DNA of 64,000 nucleotides from G963668345 sp965226215 (GTDB taxonomy: Bacteria; Acidobacteriota; Terriglobia; Bryobacterales; UBA6623), in assembly GCA_965226215.1 (NCBI GenBank), contig CBDDCH010000002.1, positions 3,038,001 through 3,102,000 on the forward strand, given 5' to 3'. Each line of letters opens with the position of its first letter. Within the stretch, counting starts at the first letter, position 1. The translations under genes and the position numbers were made by a program. The notes beneath the pieces were generated by a model, which saw only the letters and a program-made list of their open reading frames with translations, was not told where the DNA came from and ran no database searches. Below, one piece after another: positions 29,473 through 37,865 of this stretch.

Positions 29473-30505
29473 AATGGGGTATCCACTTGACTCAGGTGAC
29501 CCCAAGATGTAGTATGCGCCTTCGTGGAGGATTATCCACGCGACCTGCTCGAGTTCGAGGTACGCTTCGCCAGCGAAGAGGCCTGTCGCGACTATCTGTC
29601 CGCGTTGCGCTGGCCGGAGGGTTTCCGCTGTCCGGGATGCGGGCATGAGCGGGCTTGGCCGGTGCGCAAAGTGTGGTTCGAATGCGCTCGCTGCGGGCGG
29701 CAGACGTCGGTGACCTCGGGCACGATCTTCCAAGACACACGTAAGCCGCTGCGGCTGTGGTTCCGGGCGATCTGGCACGTCACTTCGCAAAAGAACGGGG
29801 TCAGCGCGCTGGGTCTGCAGCGCGTTCTCGGGTTGGGCAGCTATCAAACCGCGTGGATCTGGATGCACAAGCTGCGGCGAGCGATGGTGCGTCCGGGGCG
29901 GGAGCGATTGGCGGGCGTAGTCGAGGTCGATGAGACCTATTGGGGCGCTGAGGAAGAGGGTGTGAGCGGCCGGCAGACCGAGCGTAAAGCCTTGATTGCA
30001 GTAGCCGCGGAAGAGAGAGGCCGCGGGCTAGGACGGATCCGCATGCAGCGCGTGCGGAACGCATCGGCGGCCAGTTTGATGCCCTTCGTGGAGGAGTCGG
30101 TCGAGCCGGGAAGCGTGGTGCACACCGACGGCTGGCTGGGCTACGAGCCGCTGGAGAAGAAGGGCTACCAGCATCGCATCGTCTTTCTGTCGGGCCGCCG
30201 CAAGCAGGCCTCGGAATTATTGCCGAGGGTGCACCAAGCGATCTCGTTGCTCAAGCGCTGGCTGCTGGGCACGCACCAAGGCGCGGTTAGCCACGAGCAT
30301 CTGGACTACTACCTAGACGAGTTTGTGTTCCGCTTCAACCGGCGCAACTCACGCAGCCGGGGAAAACTCTTCTACCGCCTTGTGCAGCAGGCAGTCGCCG
30401 TGGACCCAACGCCGTATCGATCGATCGTCGCCGACTGGGACGCTGAGGCCCCGTGAGCCCAACCACAAGATGTTGGGGTTACCTGAGTCAAGTGGATACC
30501 CCATT
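29473..30505 (+). mobile_element. IS1595-family insertion sequence, copy C
   Basis: About 1033 bp, in the opposite orientation to copies A and B. The outermost bases are perfect inverted repeats (AATGGGGTATCC / GGATACCCCATT), flanked by an 8-bp duplication, TGCCATCT (29465-29472 and 30506-30513). It interrupts the C-terminal part of the GT-C-like gene. Confidence 0.93.
29524..30456 (+). CDS. IS1595-family transposase (copy C)
   Basis: 310 residues from GTG 29524, intact. It has the same zinc ribbon and catalytic segments as copies A and B; the visible differences are single residues such as Ile for Thr in the TAWIWMHKL segment. It faces the same way as the gene it interrupts. Confidence 0.93.
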   Translation: MEDYPRDLLEFEVRFASEEACRDYLSALRWPEGFRCPGCGHERAWPVRKVWFECARCGRQTSVTSGTIFQDTRKPLRLWFRAIWHVTSQKNGVSALGLQRVLGLGSYQTAWIWMHKLRRAMVRPGRERLAGVVEVDETYWGAEEEGVSGRQTERKALIAVAAEERGRGLGRIRMQRVRNASAASLMPFVEESVEPGSVVHTDGWLGYEPLEKKGYQHRIVFLSGRRKQASELLPRVHQAISLLKRWLLGTHQGAVSHEHLDYYLDEFVFRFNRRNSRSRGKLFYRLVQQAVAVDPTPYRSIVADWDAEAP

Positions 30506-31160
30506 TGCCATCTATTTGAAAAAGGATTCACAACCCCGGAGACCTCTCAATATCTGGCTGCTGTATGGAGCGCGTGACTTCGCTACTTCTCGAGACACAC
30601 TTCCACTTATTAACAGCCTCTTGGCCGGAAGGGTTTCGTCCACACTTTCGTTGTGGTTCCGCACCAGTGGGAACGGCGTTCTGCTGGGTCTTCAGAATCA
30701 GGAGGGCACGCACCGCCAGCTGGCTCTCTACGTGGGGATCGACGGGAAACTGCGCGGCGGTTTCGTTTCCACAGGACTTACCGAACCGCCTTTCGTGTCC
30801 CCGGCCCCCGTCAACTACGGTCAATGGCATCACGTCGCACTTCAGGTCGGGAAGAGCCAACAGACGATGTTTGTCGATGAGGTTTCTCTCGGCACGGTCG
30901 ATAGTGAATTTCAGTTGGACGTGACGCCTGTGGCGCAGCTCGGTGCGGGCGCTTGGCGAGGTTTCGTCGGTGCTGACAACGCCCGATGGAAAGTCTTTCG
31001 CGGTAGCATTGAGAATGCAGTTCTTGCTCCCGGCGTCGTCTCACCAAAAGTATTGGCCCTGCTCGGGCCAAGCGCAAAATAGTCCCGCAGCGCAGACCCG
31101 GACCGTCGTTTGGCCCAGGCCTGCGGCTGTTTCTTCTTCCGTTCCTATGGGTCATGCACC

Positions 31161-31227
31161 AATCGGCGCTTGGACGTGGGGCACGCATTCTTGCGTGCCG
31201 CGTCGCCATTCGCGGCGACATCGAGTC
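31161..31227. repeat. Dispersed double-hairpin repeat, copy 2
   Basis: Matches 18989-19056 with only a few substitutions, from AATCGGCGC through the hairpins GCACGCATTCTTGCGTGC and GTCGCCATTCGCGGCGAC to ATCGAG. Both copies lie just downstream of protein genes. Confidence 0.7.
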
Positions 31228-31580
31228 GCACGAACAACCGTGTCCATTGAGCAGCCCACGAACGCCTGATCTCACCACTGTCACAGCGATTGGGGAGAAG
31301 GGCCCAGTCGCCAGGCGCGCGGCGATGGGTTGTGTCGATCGTTTGGGGGAGAGTTCGTAAGGCGTGTGGGCGGGCTCAATCGCGCCACTACGTCTCAAAC
31401 GGCGGGGCTTTGCTCCACGACTGCTAGCCGCTGGTGAGAAAAGCGGGCTAGGAGCCAGTCTCACAGAACGAAATTTGGCCATTTTGACCACAATATCTTG
31501 AGCAACTCTTATCCCTCATGTCTGTAGTATCGAAAATGTTCTGTGGGGCAGGCTGCTAGGCGAACTCCCCGCTTCGGGGT

Positions 31581-31605
31581 AAAAAAAAGCCCGCACGTAG
31601 CGGGC
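31581..31605 (-). terminator. Rho-independent terminator
   Basis: On the minus strand a perfect stem GCCCGC-TACGT-GCGGGC is followed directly by eight T residues. It lies about 50 bp after the stop of the small secreted protein gene. Confidence 0.85.
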
Positions 31606-31655
31606 AGACTTCAAACGTTGAAGCAACTTCGGCAGGTACGGCGTCCGTGATCAGG

Positions 31656-31988
31656 TCACATCTTGACAGAATCGACGTTGATGCTGTCGCCATCTACCGT
31701 GCCGGCGATGGTGACTTTGTGGCCCACGTGATCCTTCACCGCGTCCTGGTTGTCTACCTTGTATACCTTCTTGTCGGAATCGTCCACAAAGACGATTGGC
31801 TCCCCGCCGTCGACGCACTTCTTGGCGCAGCCGGCATGACCTTCGCTGGCCGCGTTACCCTTGTTCGCGCATGCCGCGTCGGCGATCCAGCCTACCAATT
31901 CCTTTTTGTTGTGTTGGTCGGCCAGCGCCGAACCAGTCGTAAAGCTCAGCACGGCGAATACCGCCACTAACGTTATCAGTGTCCTCAT
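31656..31988 (-). CDS. Small secreted hypothetical protein
   Basis: 110 residues with a clean signal peptide (RTLITLVAVFAVLSFTTGSALA). The mature part starts with GWIADAACANKG and has Cys40, Cys54, Cys58 and His51 close together (HAGCAKKC), a possible metal-binding or disulfide site. The second half is beta-rich (FVDDSDKKVYKVDN, GHKVTIAGTVDGDSINVDSVK), like a small OB- or SH3-type barrel. I recognise the general type from environmental genomes but no function. A strong terminator follows, so it is a single-gene transcript. Confidence 0.7.
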   Translation of the reverse strand: MRTLITLVAVFAVLSFTTGSALADQHNKKELVGWIADAACANKGNAASEGHAGCAKKCVDGGEPIVFVDDSDKKVYKVDNQDAVKDHVGHKVTIAGTVDGDSINVDSVKM

Positions 31989-32152
31989 CCATTCCTCCTC
32001 AGATTCACCAGACCTACTGAGTCTCAGCAGTCTGCGCTATTATACCGACAACCTCCGGGGGCGGGCAACTGCGGGCAGCCGTACAAGTCCTAAGGTGGTG
32101 TCTTCATAAGATACTGTGCGCCCGGTTTGAGTGAATCGGGCTTCTTGTCCCA

Positions 32153-32884
32153 GTGCGACCTTCGGAGCAGACAGCCGCCCACCGCGGTTGCTCACTAACC
32201 ACGCTCCAGCAGCAGGTGGTTCAATGCGACCGCTGCCCCCGCTTGCTTTCCCACTGTCTCCAGGCGGCCCGGACAAAACGCCGCGCTTTTCGCGACTGGA
32301 AATATTGGGGAAAGCCGGTTCCCTCCTTCGGCGACCCGAGTGCCCGGCTGTTAATCATCGGTCTGGCACCGGGTGCCCACGGGTCGAATCGCACAGGGCG
32401 CATGTTCACCGGGGACAGCTCGGGCGACTTCCTGTACGACGTCCTATTCGAGACCGGCTTTGCCTCCCAGCCCGACGCTCGCGACCGCAACGATGGGCTC
32501 AGCCTCAACGACGCCTATATCACGGCCGCCGTGCGATGCGCTCCGCCGGAAAACAAGCCTGCGCGAGACGAGTTTGTGGCCTGCCGGCCGTACCTGGAGC
32601 GCGAGATCGTCTTGCTCACCAGCGTCCGCGTCGTTCTAGTGCTGGGACGCCTTGCTCTCGATTCCTACTTGAGCGTCCTGCTGACGAGCGGTGTCATTCA
32701 GCGTCGCTCTCGGTATCCTTTTGCCCATGGCGCGTGTCACCAGCTACCCGACGGCTTGCCGGTCCTGCTCTGTTCTTATCATCCAAGCCGCCAAAACACG
32801 CAGACCGGCCAGCTGACTAAGCCCATGTTTTTGAAGGTCTTCCGGCGCGCAAAGCGTCTGCTGGAGCAGCCCGACTCGCGGTAA
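32153..32884 (+). CDS. Family 5 (UdgB-type) uracil-DNA glycosylase with iron-sulfur cluster
   Basis: 243 residues, starting at GTG 32153. Four cysteines suited to a 4Fe-4S cluster are C25 and C28 (CDRCPRL) and C129 and C144 (RCAPPENKP, CRPYLE). Motif A, GLAPGAHGSNRTGRMFTGD (70-88), has an alanine where family 4 enzymes carry a catalytic acidic residue, which points to family 5. The C-terminal motif is SYHPSRQNTQTGQL. It removes uracil or deaminated purines from DNA at the start of base excision repair. No ribosome binding site is obvious, so the start is not certain. Confidence 0.85.
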   Translation: MRPSEQTAAHRGCSLTTLQQQVVQCDRCPRLLSHCLQAARTKRRAFRDWKYWGKPVPSFGDPSARLLIIGLAPGAHGSNRTGRMFTGDSSGDFLYDVLFETGFASQPDARDRNDGLSLNDAYITAAVRCAPPENKPARDEFVACRPYLEREIVLLTSVRVVLVLGRLALDSYLSVLLTSGVIQRRSRYPFAHGACHQLPDGLPVLLCSYHPSRQNTQTGQLTKPMFLKVFRRAKRLLEQPDSR

Positions 32885-33018
32885 CGGCAATGCCGCCGCG
32901 GATGGTCAGTCAATTGCCCATAAGGAAAAACACCACTACTCCGCGTCCTCAAAAAAAAGTTGCAACCACCGAGCGGTGGGGGGCATCTAAGTATTCCAGA
33001 TAGAACGGAGATAACAAA

Positions 33019-33387
33019 ATGACCCGGCGACAAAAGCAGCAGGTTGGAAAGCGGCTCGCCGAGAAGGTGGCCGAACTCACCGGCAAAACTGACCGGTGGA
33101 GCGAGCTGAAGGCGGAGCGGCTGAATGATCCCGACGAGGAAACCCGACTTCGACAGGACCTGGACGTGGCTGTCAGCGTGATCAACACCGACTGGGAGAC
33201 CGCCAAGGCTGTCGAACAAGCCATGGACCTATTACAGACCGGGGAGTACGGTATTTGCCAGAAATGCGGAGAGCCCATAAATCCCAAACGGCTCGAGGCG
33301 ATCCCCTGGACCACTCTTTGCGTAAGCTGCAAAGAATCCCAGGACTCAGACCGCGATCTGAGCCCCACATTCCCCCGGGCCGCCTAG
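33019..33387 (+). CDS. DksA/TraR-family C4 zinc-finger protein
   Basis: 122 residues. An N-terminal coiled-coil-like helix pair is followed by a DksA/TraR zinc finger with C80, C83, C101 and C104 (YGICQKCGEPI...LCVSC). ATG 33019 has GGAG upstream. The family binds RNA polymerase through the secondary channel and modulates initiation; E. coli DksA has a DxxDxA tip motif, which is not evident here, so activity may differ. It stands alone on the plus strand, 67 bp before the peroxidase gene. Confidence 0.85.
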   Translation: MTRRQKQQVGKRLAEKVAELTGKTDRWSELKAERLNDPDEETRLRQDLDVAVSVINTDWETAKAVEQAMDLLQTGEYGICQKCGEPINPKRLEAIPWTTLCVSCKESQDSDRDLSPTFPRAA

Positions 33388-33454
33388 GCGTTACGTCCCA
33401 CCAGACCGAGCGACGCCGGCGTAGTTCCGCCGCAGCCTGTGTTAGGTTGGAATC

Positions 33455-34495
33455 GTGGTTCGCACAGTGCTGTTGCTGGTCTACGCCGCGTGGGGCAGCG
33501 CGTTCGCCGCCGGCGGGACTGACCGCCTGATGCCGCTGACCGGCGCGCCGCCGCATCCTCCCGACAATCCGCCATCCGTGGAAAAGGTCCGGCTCGGCGA
33601 GATGCTCTTCTTCGAAGAGATGCTCTCCGGCAATGGACGCCGCAGTTGCGGAACTTGCCACAAGCCGGAGCTGCTTTTCATGGACGGCCTTAGCCGGGCC
33701 TGGGGCTTACATGAATCGGAGTTGCCCCGCAAGACGCCCAGCCTGCTAAACGTCGGTTGGCAGCGCCGGCTTTTCTCGGACGGCCGCGCCAAGACTTTGG
33801 AGGAACAAGCGGCATTCCCCCTTCGTCACCCTCGTGAAATGAACTTGGACCCCACCCTAGCTGTGCAAAGAATTCGACGTGACCCCCAATACCAAGAGCT
33901 ATTTGAGCGAGCCTTTCCCGGTCGGCCCGTGACTTTCGAACTCGTCGCCAAGGCGATCTCGACCTACGAGAGAACCCTCGTCTCTTATGACAGCGACCTC
34001 GATCGCTACTTGACGGGCGACGCTGATGCCTTGACGGCGGCCGCCAAGCGCGGGATGGCACTCTTCACCGGCAGGGCAGGCTGCGTCTCTTGTCATCACG
34101 GTCCCCTGCTTACCGACCACAAACTCCATTACACCGGCGTACCGGAAAGAGAAGGGGATTCTGAATCAGGGACAAAGTACAAAACGCCCAGCCTCCGCGA
34201 CGTTACGCGGCGCTATTCGTTCATGCACAACGGCTACTATCTACGACTCTCCCACGTAATTAACCACTACAGTCGGGGAGGGTCCCCGCCGCCGGGCGTC
34301 CGAAGCGAAGTGCCGCCGATTGAACTTAGCGAACTCGAAAAAAGGGATCTCATCGCGTTCCTTGAATCCCTCAGCGGCCGCATCACACAGATCACCGTCC
34401 GGTCCCGCCATCAGATCGACGGCCGGAATGTCCTTCGGCAACGTGAAGCACCCCCTGAGGACAGTGAACTCCAGGACCCAAGCTATTTGAAGTAA
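33455..34495 (+). CDS. Di-haem cytochrome c peroxidase (MauG/CcpA family)
   Basis: 346 residues from GTG 33455 with a signal peptide (TVLLLVYAAWGSAFAAG). Two c-type haem sites are present: C65-C68-H69 (CGTCHKPELLF) and C210-C213-H214 (GCVSCHHGPLLTD). Other family elements are RKTPSLLNVGW, ALFTGRAGC and KTPSLRDVTRRYSFMHNG. Periplasmic members reduce hydrogen peroxide with electrons from cytochromes, or oxidise protein side chains like MauG. No partner protein that would be a MauG substrate is nearby, so a peroxidase role is more likely. Confidence 0.88.
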   Translation: MVRTVLLLVYAAWGSAFAAGGTDRLMPLTGAPPHPPDNPPSVEKVRLGEMLFFEEMLSGNGRRSCGTCHKPELLFMDGLSRAWGLHESELPRKTPSLLNVGWQRRLFSDGRAKTLEEQAAFPLRHPREMNLDPTLAVQRIRRDPQYQELFERAFPGRPVTFELVAKAISTYERTLVSYDSDLDRYLTGDADALTAAAKRGMALFTGRAGCVSCHHGPLLTDHKLHYTGVPEREGDSESGTKYKTPSLRDVTRRYSFMHNGYYLRLSHVINHYSRGGSPPPGVRSEVPPIELSELEKRDLIAFLESLSGRITQITVRSRHQIDGRNVLRQREAPPEDSELQDPSYLK

Positions 34496-34638
34496 GCCCC
34501 GTACGTTGTTTCGCACAGGGCTCGGACGAAGATTCCCGTTAGCAGACCGTCCCTCCCCTCCCTCTCTCGGAAAGCGGTAAAATCGGAATCCGGCACCACC
34601 AAGGGGCTGACGCAACACGCAACACAAAAGGAGAATCC

Positions 34639-35364
34639 ATGGCAACCGTCGACGAAATTGGTCCGGATCTGTATCGCATCTCGATCCACGTGCCCGAATT
34701 CGACCTACAGTTCAATCACTTCCTGATCAAGGACGAGCAGCCACTGCTGTTCCACGCGGGGCTGAACGGGATGTTTGATCCGCTGCGCGAAGCCGTCTCA
34801 GGGATTATCGATCCCGCGGAGCTTAGCTGGATCGGCTTCAGCCATTTCGAATCGGACGAGTGTGGTTCTTTGAACCGTTGGCTGCAGGCGGCGCCCCGGG
34901 CGCAGCCGGTTTGCAGCGAGATTGGGGCTCTGGTCAGCGTGAACGACTTCGCGGCCCGTCCCGCCAAGGGGATGGCGGACGGGGAGATCCTGGCGACCGG
35001 TAAATACCGCTTTCGCCTCTGCCGAACTCCCCACCTGCCGCACGGCTGGGACGCGTCGGTGCTCTTCGAGGAGACCACCAAGACGTTGCTGTGCTCGGAC
35101 TTGTTTCACCAAGTCGGCGGTGTCGAAGCCCTGACCGAGTCCGACGTGGTGGGACGAAGCCGCGAAGCGATGAAGACCTACCAAGCCGGCGTCCTCGCGG
35201 ACTACGCGCCCTACACGCACTATACGGACCGCCTGTTCCAAAAATTGGCTGCTCTGAAACCCGAACGGCTTGCCATCATGCATGGATCAAGCTTCGAGGG
35301 CAACGGCGAACAGGCGCTCAACGACCTGGGCGTCGTTTTTAAGGAGGTCTTCGGCGCGGAGTAA
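34639..35364 (+). CDS. Oxygen-binding di-iron (ODP-like) metallo-beta-lactamase-fold protein
   Basis: 241 residues. The flavodiiron-type ligand set is visible: H69-x-E71-x-D73 (SHFESDECG), H132/H135 (TPHLPHGWD), D154 (LCSDLFHQ) and H215 (LAIMHGSSF). The C-terminal flavodoxin domain of true flavodiiron proteins is absent, as in ODP, which binds oxygen at a di-iron centre for chemotaxis or redox sensing. AAAGGAG before ATG 34639 supports the start. The methyltransferase gene follows after about 70 bp. Confidence 0.8.
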   Translation: MATVDEIGPDLYRISIHVPEFDLQFNHFLIKDEQPLLFHAGLNGMFDPLREAVSGIIDPAELSWIGFSHFESDECGSLNRWLQAAPRAQPVCSEIGALVSVNDFAARPAKGMADGEILATGKYRFRLCRTPHLPHGWDASVLFEETTKTLLCSDLFHQVGGVEALTESDVVGRSREAMKTYQAGVLADYAPYTHYTDRLFQKLAALKPERLAIMHGSSFEGNGEQALNDLGVVFKEVFGAE

Positions 35365-35435
35365 TTCAAAAGGGATAAATCGGGCGCTCCGACCGATTGG
35401 CGCGCCCGGCACGAAGGCGCAGGATAAGGAAAACC

Positions 35436-36455
35436 ATGAGTGAAAACAACGAACCCACTCCCGCAAAGATCATGCAACTCGGCCTGGTGTTCTGGGGCTC
35501 GAAGACATTGCTGAGTGCCATCGAGCTGGCGCTGTTTAGCGAGCTGGCCAAAGGCCCTCTGGACGCCGACGCACTTCGAGAGAAATTGGGACTTCACGCC
35601 CGCGCCGCCCGTGATTTCTTCGACGCCCTGGTAGCGTTGGGGATGCTTCGGCGCGACGGTGACCGCTACACGAACACTCCCGAAACCGACCTATTTCTCG
35701 ACAAGGCGAAGCCGTCTTACCTCGGCGGTATGCTCGAGATGGCCAATGAGCGGCTTTATCCCAACTGGGGCTCGCTCACGGAAGGATTGCGAACGGGCGA
35801 GCCACAAAACGAGATCAAGACGGGAGGAACGGGCCTTTTCGAGGCCATCTACGGCGACCCGCGCCGCTTGCGGCTTTTCTTGGCAGCTATGACTGGTCTC
35901 AGTATGGGGGCAGCCAAGGCGATCGCTGCCAAGTTCCCCTGGAGTGATTACAAGACCTTTGTCGATGTCGGCGGTGCCCAAGGAGGGCTTCCAGTGGAAG
36001 TCGTGCGAGCGCATCCCCACTTGACCGGCGTCAACTTCGACTTGCCGGAAGTAGGCCCGATCTTTAAAGAGTACGTCGCGGCCCACGGCTTGGGCGAGCA
36101 ACTAAGTTTCAAAGGCGGCAGTTTCTTCGAGGATCCGATTCCTTCAGCGGATGTCGTCGTCATGGGCCATGTCCTTCACGACTGGAACCTCGAAGAAAAG
36201 CACATGCTGATCCGCAAGGCCTACGACGCACTTCCCGAGGGCGGCGCATTCATCGTCTTTGAAGCGCTCATTGACGACGACCGCAGCAAAAATGCGTTCG
36301 GGCTGCTGATGAGCCTGAACATGCTGATTGAAACCCCGGGCGGGTTCGATTACACCGGCGCCGATGGGTCCGGGTGGATGCGAGAGGCCGGGTTCCGCAA
36401 GACCCGTGTCGAACATCTGGTCGGCCCCGATTCGATGGTCGTAGGAATCAAGTAG
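35436..36455 (+). CDS. O-methyltransferase (hydroxyneurosporene/ASMT-type)
   Basis: 339 residues from ATG 35436, which has AAGGA upstream and is preferred to an ATG 39 bp earlier. The N-terminal dimerisation domain (winged-helix-like, LGLVFWGSKTLLSAIELALFSEL, LREKLGLHARAARDFFDAL) is followed by the SAM-binding domain: FVDVGGAQGGLPVEV, VNFDLPEV and MGHVLHDWNLEEKHMLIRKA, the last containing the catalytic-base histidine of the family. Such enzymes methylate hydroxyl groups on aromatics, polyketides or carotenoid-type compounds. There is no biosynthetic cluster here, so the substrate is unknown. Confidence 0.82.
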   Translation: MSENNEPTPAKIMQLGLVFWGSKTLLSAIELALFSELAKGPLDADALREKLGLHARAARDFFDALVALGMLRRDGDRYTNTPETDLFLDKAKPSYLGGMLEMANERLYPNWGSLTEGLRTGEPQNEIKTGGTGLFEAIYGDPRRLRLFLAAMTGLSMGAAKAIAAKFPWSDYKTFVDVGGAQGGLPVEVVRAHPHLTGVNFDLPEVGPIFKEYVAAHGLGEQLSFKGGSFFEDPIPSADVVVMGHVLHDWNLEEKHMLIRKAYDALPEGGAFIVFEALIDDDRSKNAFGLLMSLNMLIETPGGFDYTGADGSGWMREAGFRKTRVEHLVGPDSMVVGIK

Positions 36456-36578
36456 CGACCAAAGCTGAACCCTCGCACGGGGGAAAGTCACCAGTTCCGC
36501 GACTCTATATTTGAGTGCACTCGCTATGCCGCGATGAGAACAAGAGCCAGATCGGTGAGCAGCTCCGCCAACCCGTAA

Positions 36579-37829
36579 CCTGGAATCGTCGGTTCGGGCG
36601 AGCTCATCGCTACGACGATCTTGGGTGCCGAGAACGGCTATAGCCTGCTGTGGCTCATTCTGGTGAGTTGTTCGATCAAGGTCGTCGCACAAAACGAGCT
36701 GGGAAGATACTGCATTGGCACAGGCGAAACCACCCTCGAGGCTTTTGACCGAGTGCCGGGACCGAGGCTTCGGGTTTCGTGGTTGGTGTGGCTGTATTTC
36801 CTGCTGGTGATCACAAGCCGGTTTAGCTCCGGAGCGATGCTGGGGGCAATCGCCGAGATCCTCAACCGCATCGCCCCGGGCATCTCCATCAGCGGCTGGG
36901 TATGGTTGACGAGCCTGGTAACCCTCGGTCTTCTACTCGTGGGCCGGTACGCTGTCATTGGAAAGGTCGCCCTGGCACTGGTCGTGACCTTTACGGCGTT
37001 GACGGTAAGCTGCGCCTTTTTGCTTTCCCGAAGAGCGGAGTATTTCTCTTGGGGAAGCTTCTTCGACGGGCTGTCGTTTGATTTACCTCAGGGGGGCTTC
37101 GTGACGGCGGTGACGGTCTTTGGCATCACCGGGGCGGGCACGATGGATCTGATCAGCTATCCCTACTGGTGCATCGAAAAGGGATATGCGCGATTCACGG
37201 GTCCCCGAGATCAGACGGACGCCTGGCGAACGAGGGCCTTGGGCTGGATCCGAGTCATGGGAATGGACGTCCTCGGCTCGATGATCCTCTATACCTTCCC
37301 CACGGTGGCCTTCTACTTGCTGGGCGCAGGCATCCTGCACAGCATGGGAGTCGTGCCGCAAGGTTCCGAGATGGTGGGGATGCTCTCCAACATCTACACG
37401 GAAATCTTAGGAGAGAAGTCGCTTTACCCGTTCTTGGTGGGGGCCTTCGCGGTCCTCTATTCCAGCGTTTTCGCCGGAACCGCGGCGGTGAGCCGAGGAT
37501 TCGCTGACTTTCTGGGTATGGTGGGCGCCTTCGACCGGCGGAACTACGCAGCCCGGCTGAAAGCCATCCGCATCCTGGTGCTGACGATCCTGTTTCTCGC
37601 CTCGCTGTTTTCCATGTTCGTGGAGGATCCTGTCGTGATGGTGAAAATCGGTGGCGTGGCACAGGCGCTCATGTTGCCGATCATTGCGTTCGCAACCCTC
37701 TACCTGCGCTACCGGCACACCCCCAAACAGATCCTCCCGAAGGGCTGGATCACGCTTGCGCTGTGGGTGACTTCCGTGATCATAACCGTCATGATGGGCT
37801 ATTCCGTCCTTCAGCGACTGGGTCTGTGA
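36579..37829 (+). pseudogene. NRAMP-related metal transporter lacking a proper start
   Basis: A membrane protein in frame from PGIVGSGELIATTILGAENGY onward, with ten or so helices; the family's conserved GAENG...IKVVAQNELGRY and later GAGTMDLISYPYWCIE are present. Directly before PGIVGSGEL lies an in-frame TAA (36576-36578), preceded in the same frame by an ATG at about 36534. No ATG, GTG or TTG is available before TTG 36621, which would delete most of the first helix. The N-terminus thus appears disrupted; a sequencing error is possible. Function if intact: proton-coupled divalent metal (Mn, Fe or Mg) transport. Confidence 0.6.
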
Positions 37830-37865
37830 CAGGAAAGTCGAAACAGCGGACACAGTGGGCCGGCC

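Larger units (their letters stand above)
25148..31082 (+). pseudogene. GT-C-like membrane glycosyltransferase with C-terminal LamG domain, broken by three IS and two frameshifts
   Basis: Segments 25148-25356, 26398-26507, 27815-29472 and 30514-31082 join precisely when the three elements and one duplication each are removed: LYDDI to FTQYGPFSY, RMISLIF to YLLTIILL, GKYAI to YLKKDSQP. The reconstructed product is about 848 residues. An N-terminal helix and the luminal motif YDDEGYVML...LYDDIFTQYGPF recall dolichyl-phosphate-mannose-type GT-C enzymes. About ten hydrophobic segments follow, then a soluble region (GARRVHMPRDEYAEYLAL) and a LamG/concanavalin-like domain (SLWFRTSGNGVLL, YGQWHHVALQVG). 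Two single-base shifts also break it, near 28600-28640 and 28990-29020. It would have moved a sugar from a lipid carrier on the outer face of the membrane. Confidence 0.8.
31083..31655. other. Intergenic region after the broken glycosyltransferase gene
   Basis: No protein gene seen in about 570 bp. It contains the second double-hairpin repeat (31161-31227) and, at its right end, the terminator of the minus-strand gene plus a second small hairpin, CCCCGCTTCGGGG, at about 31567-31579. Confidence 0.5.
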
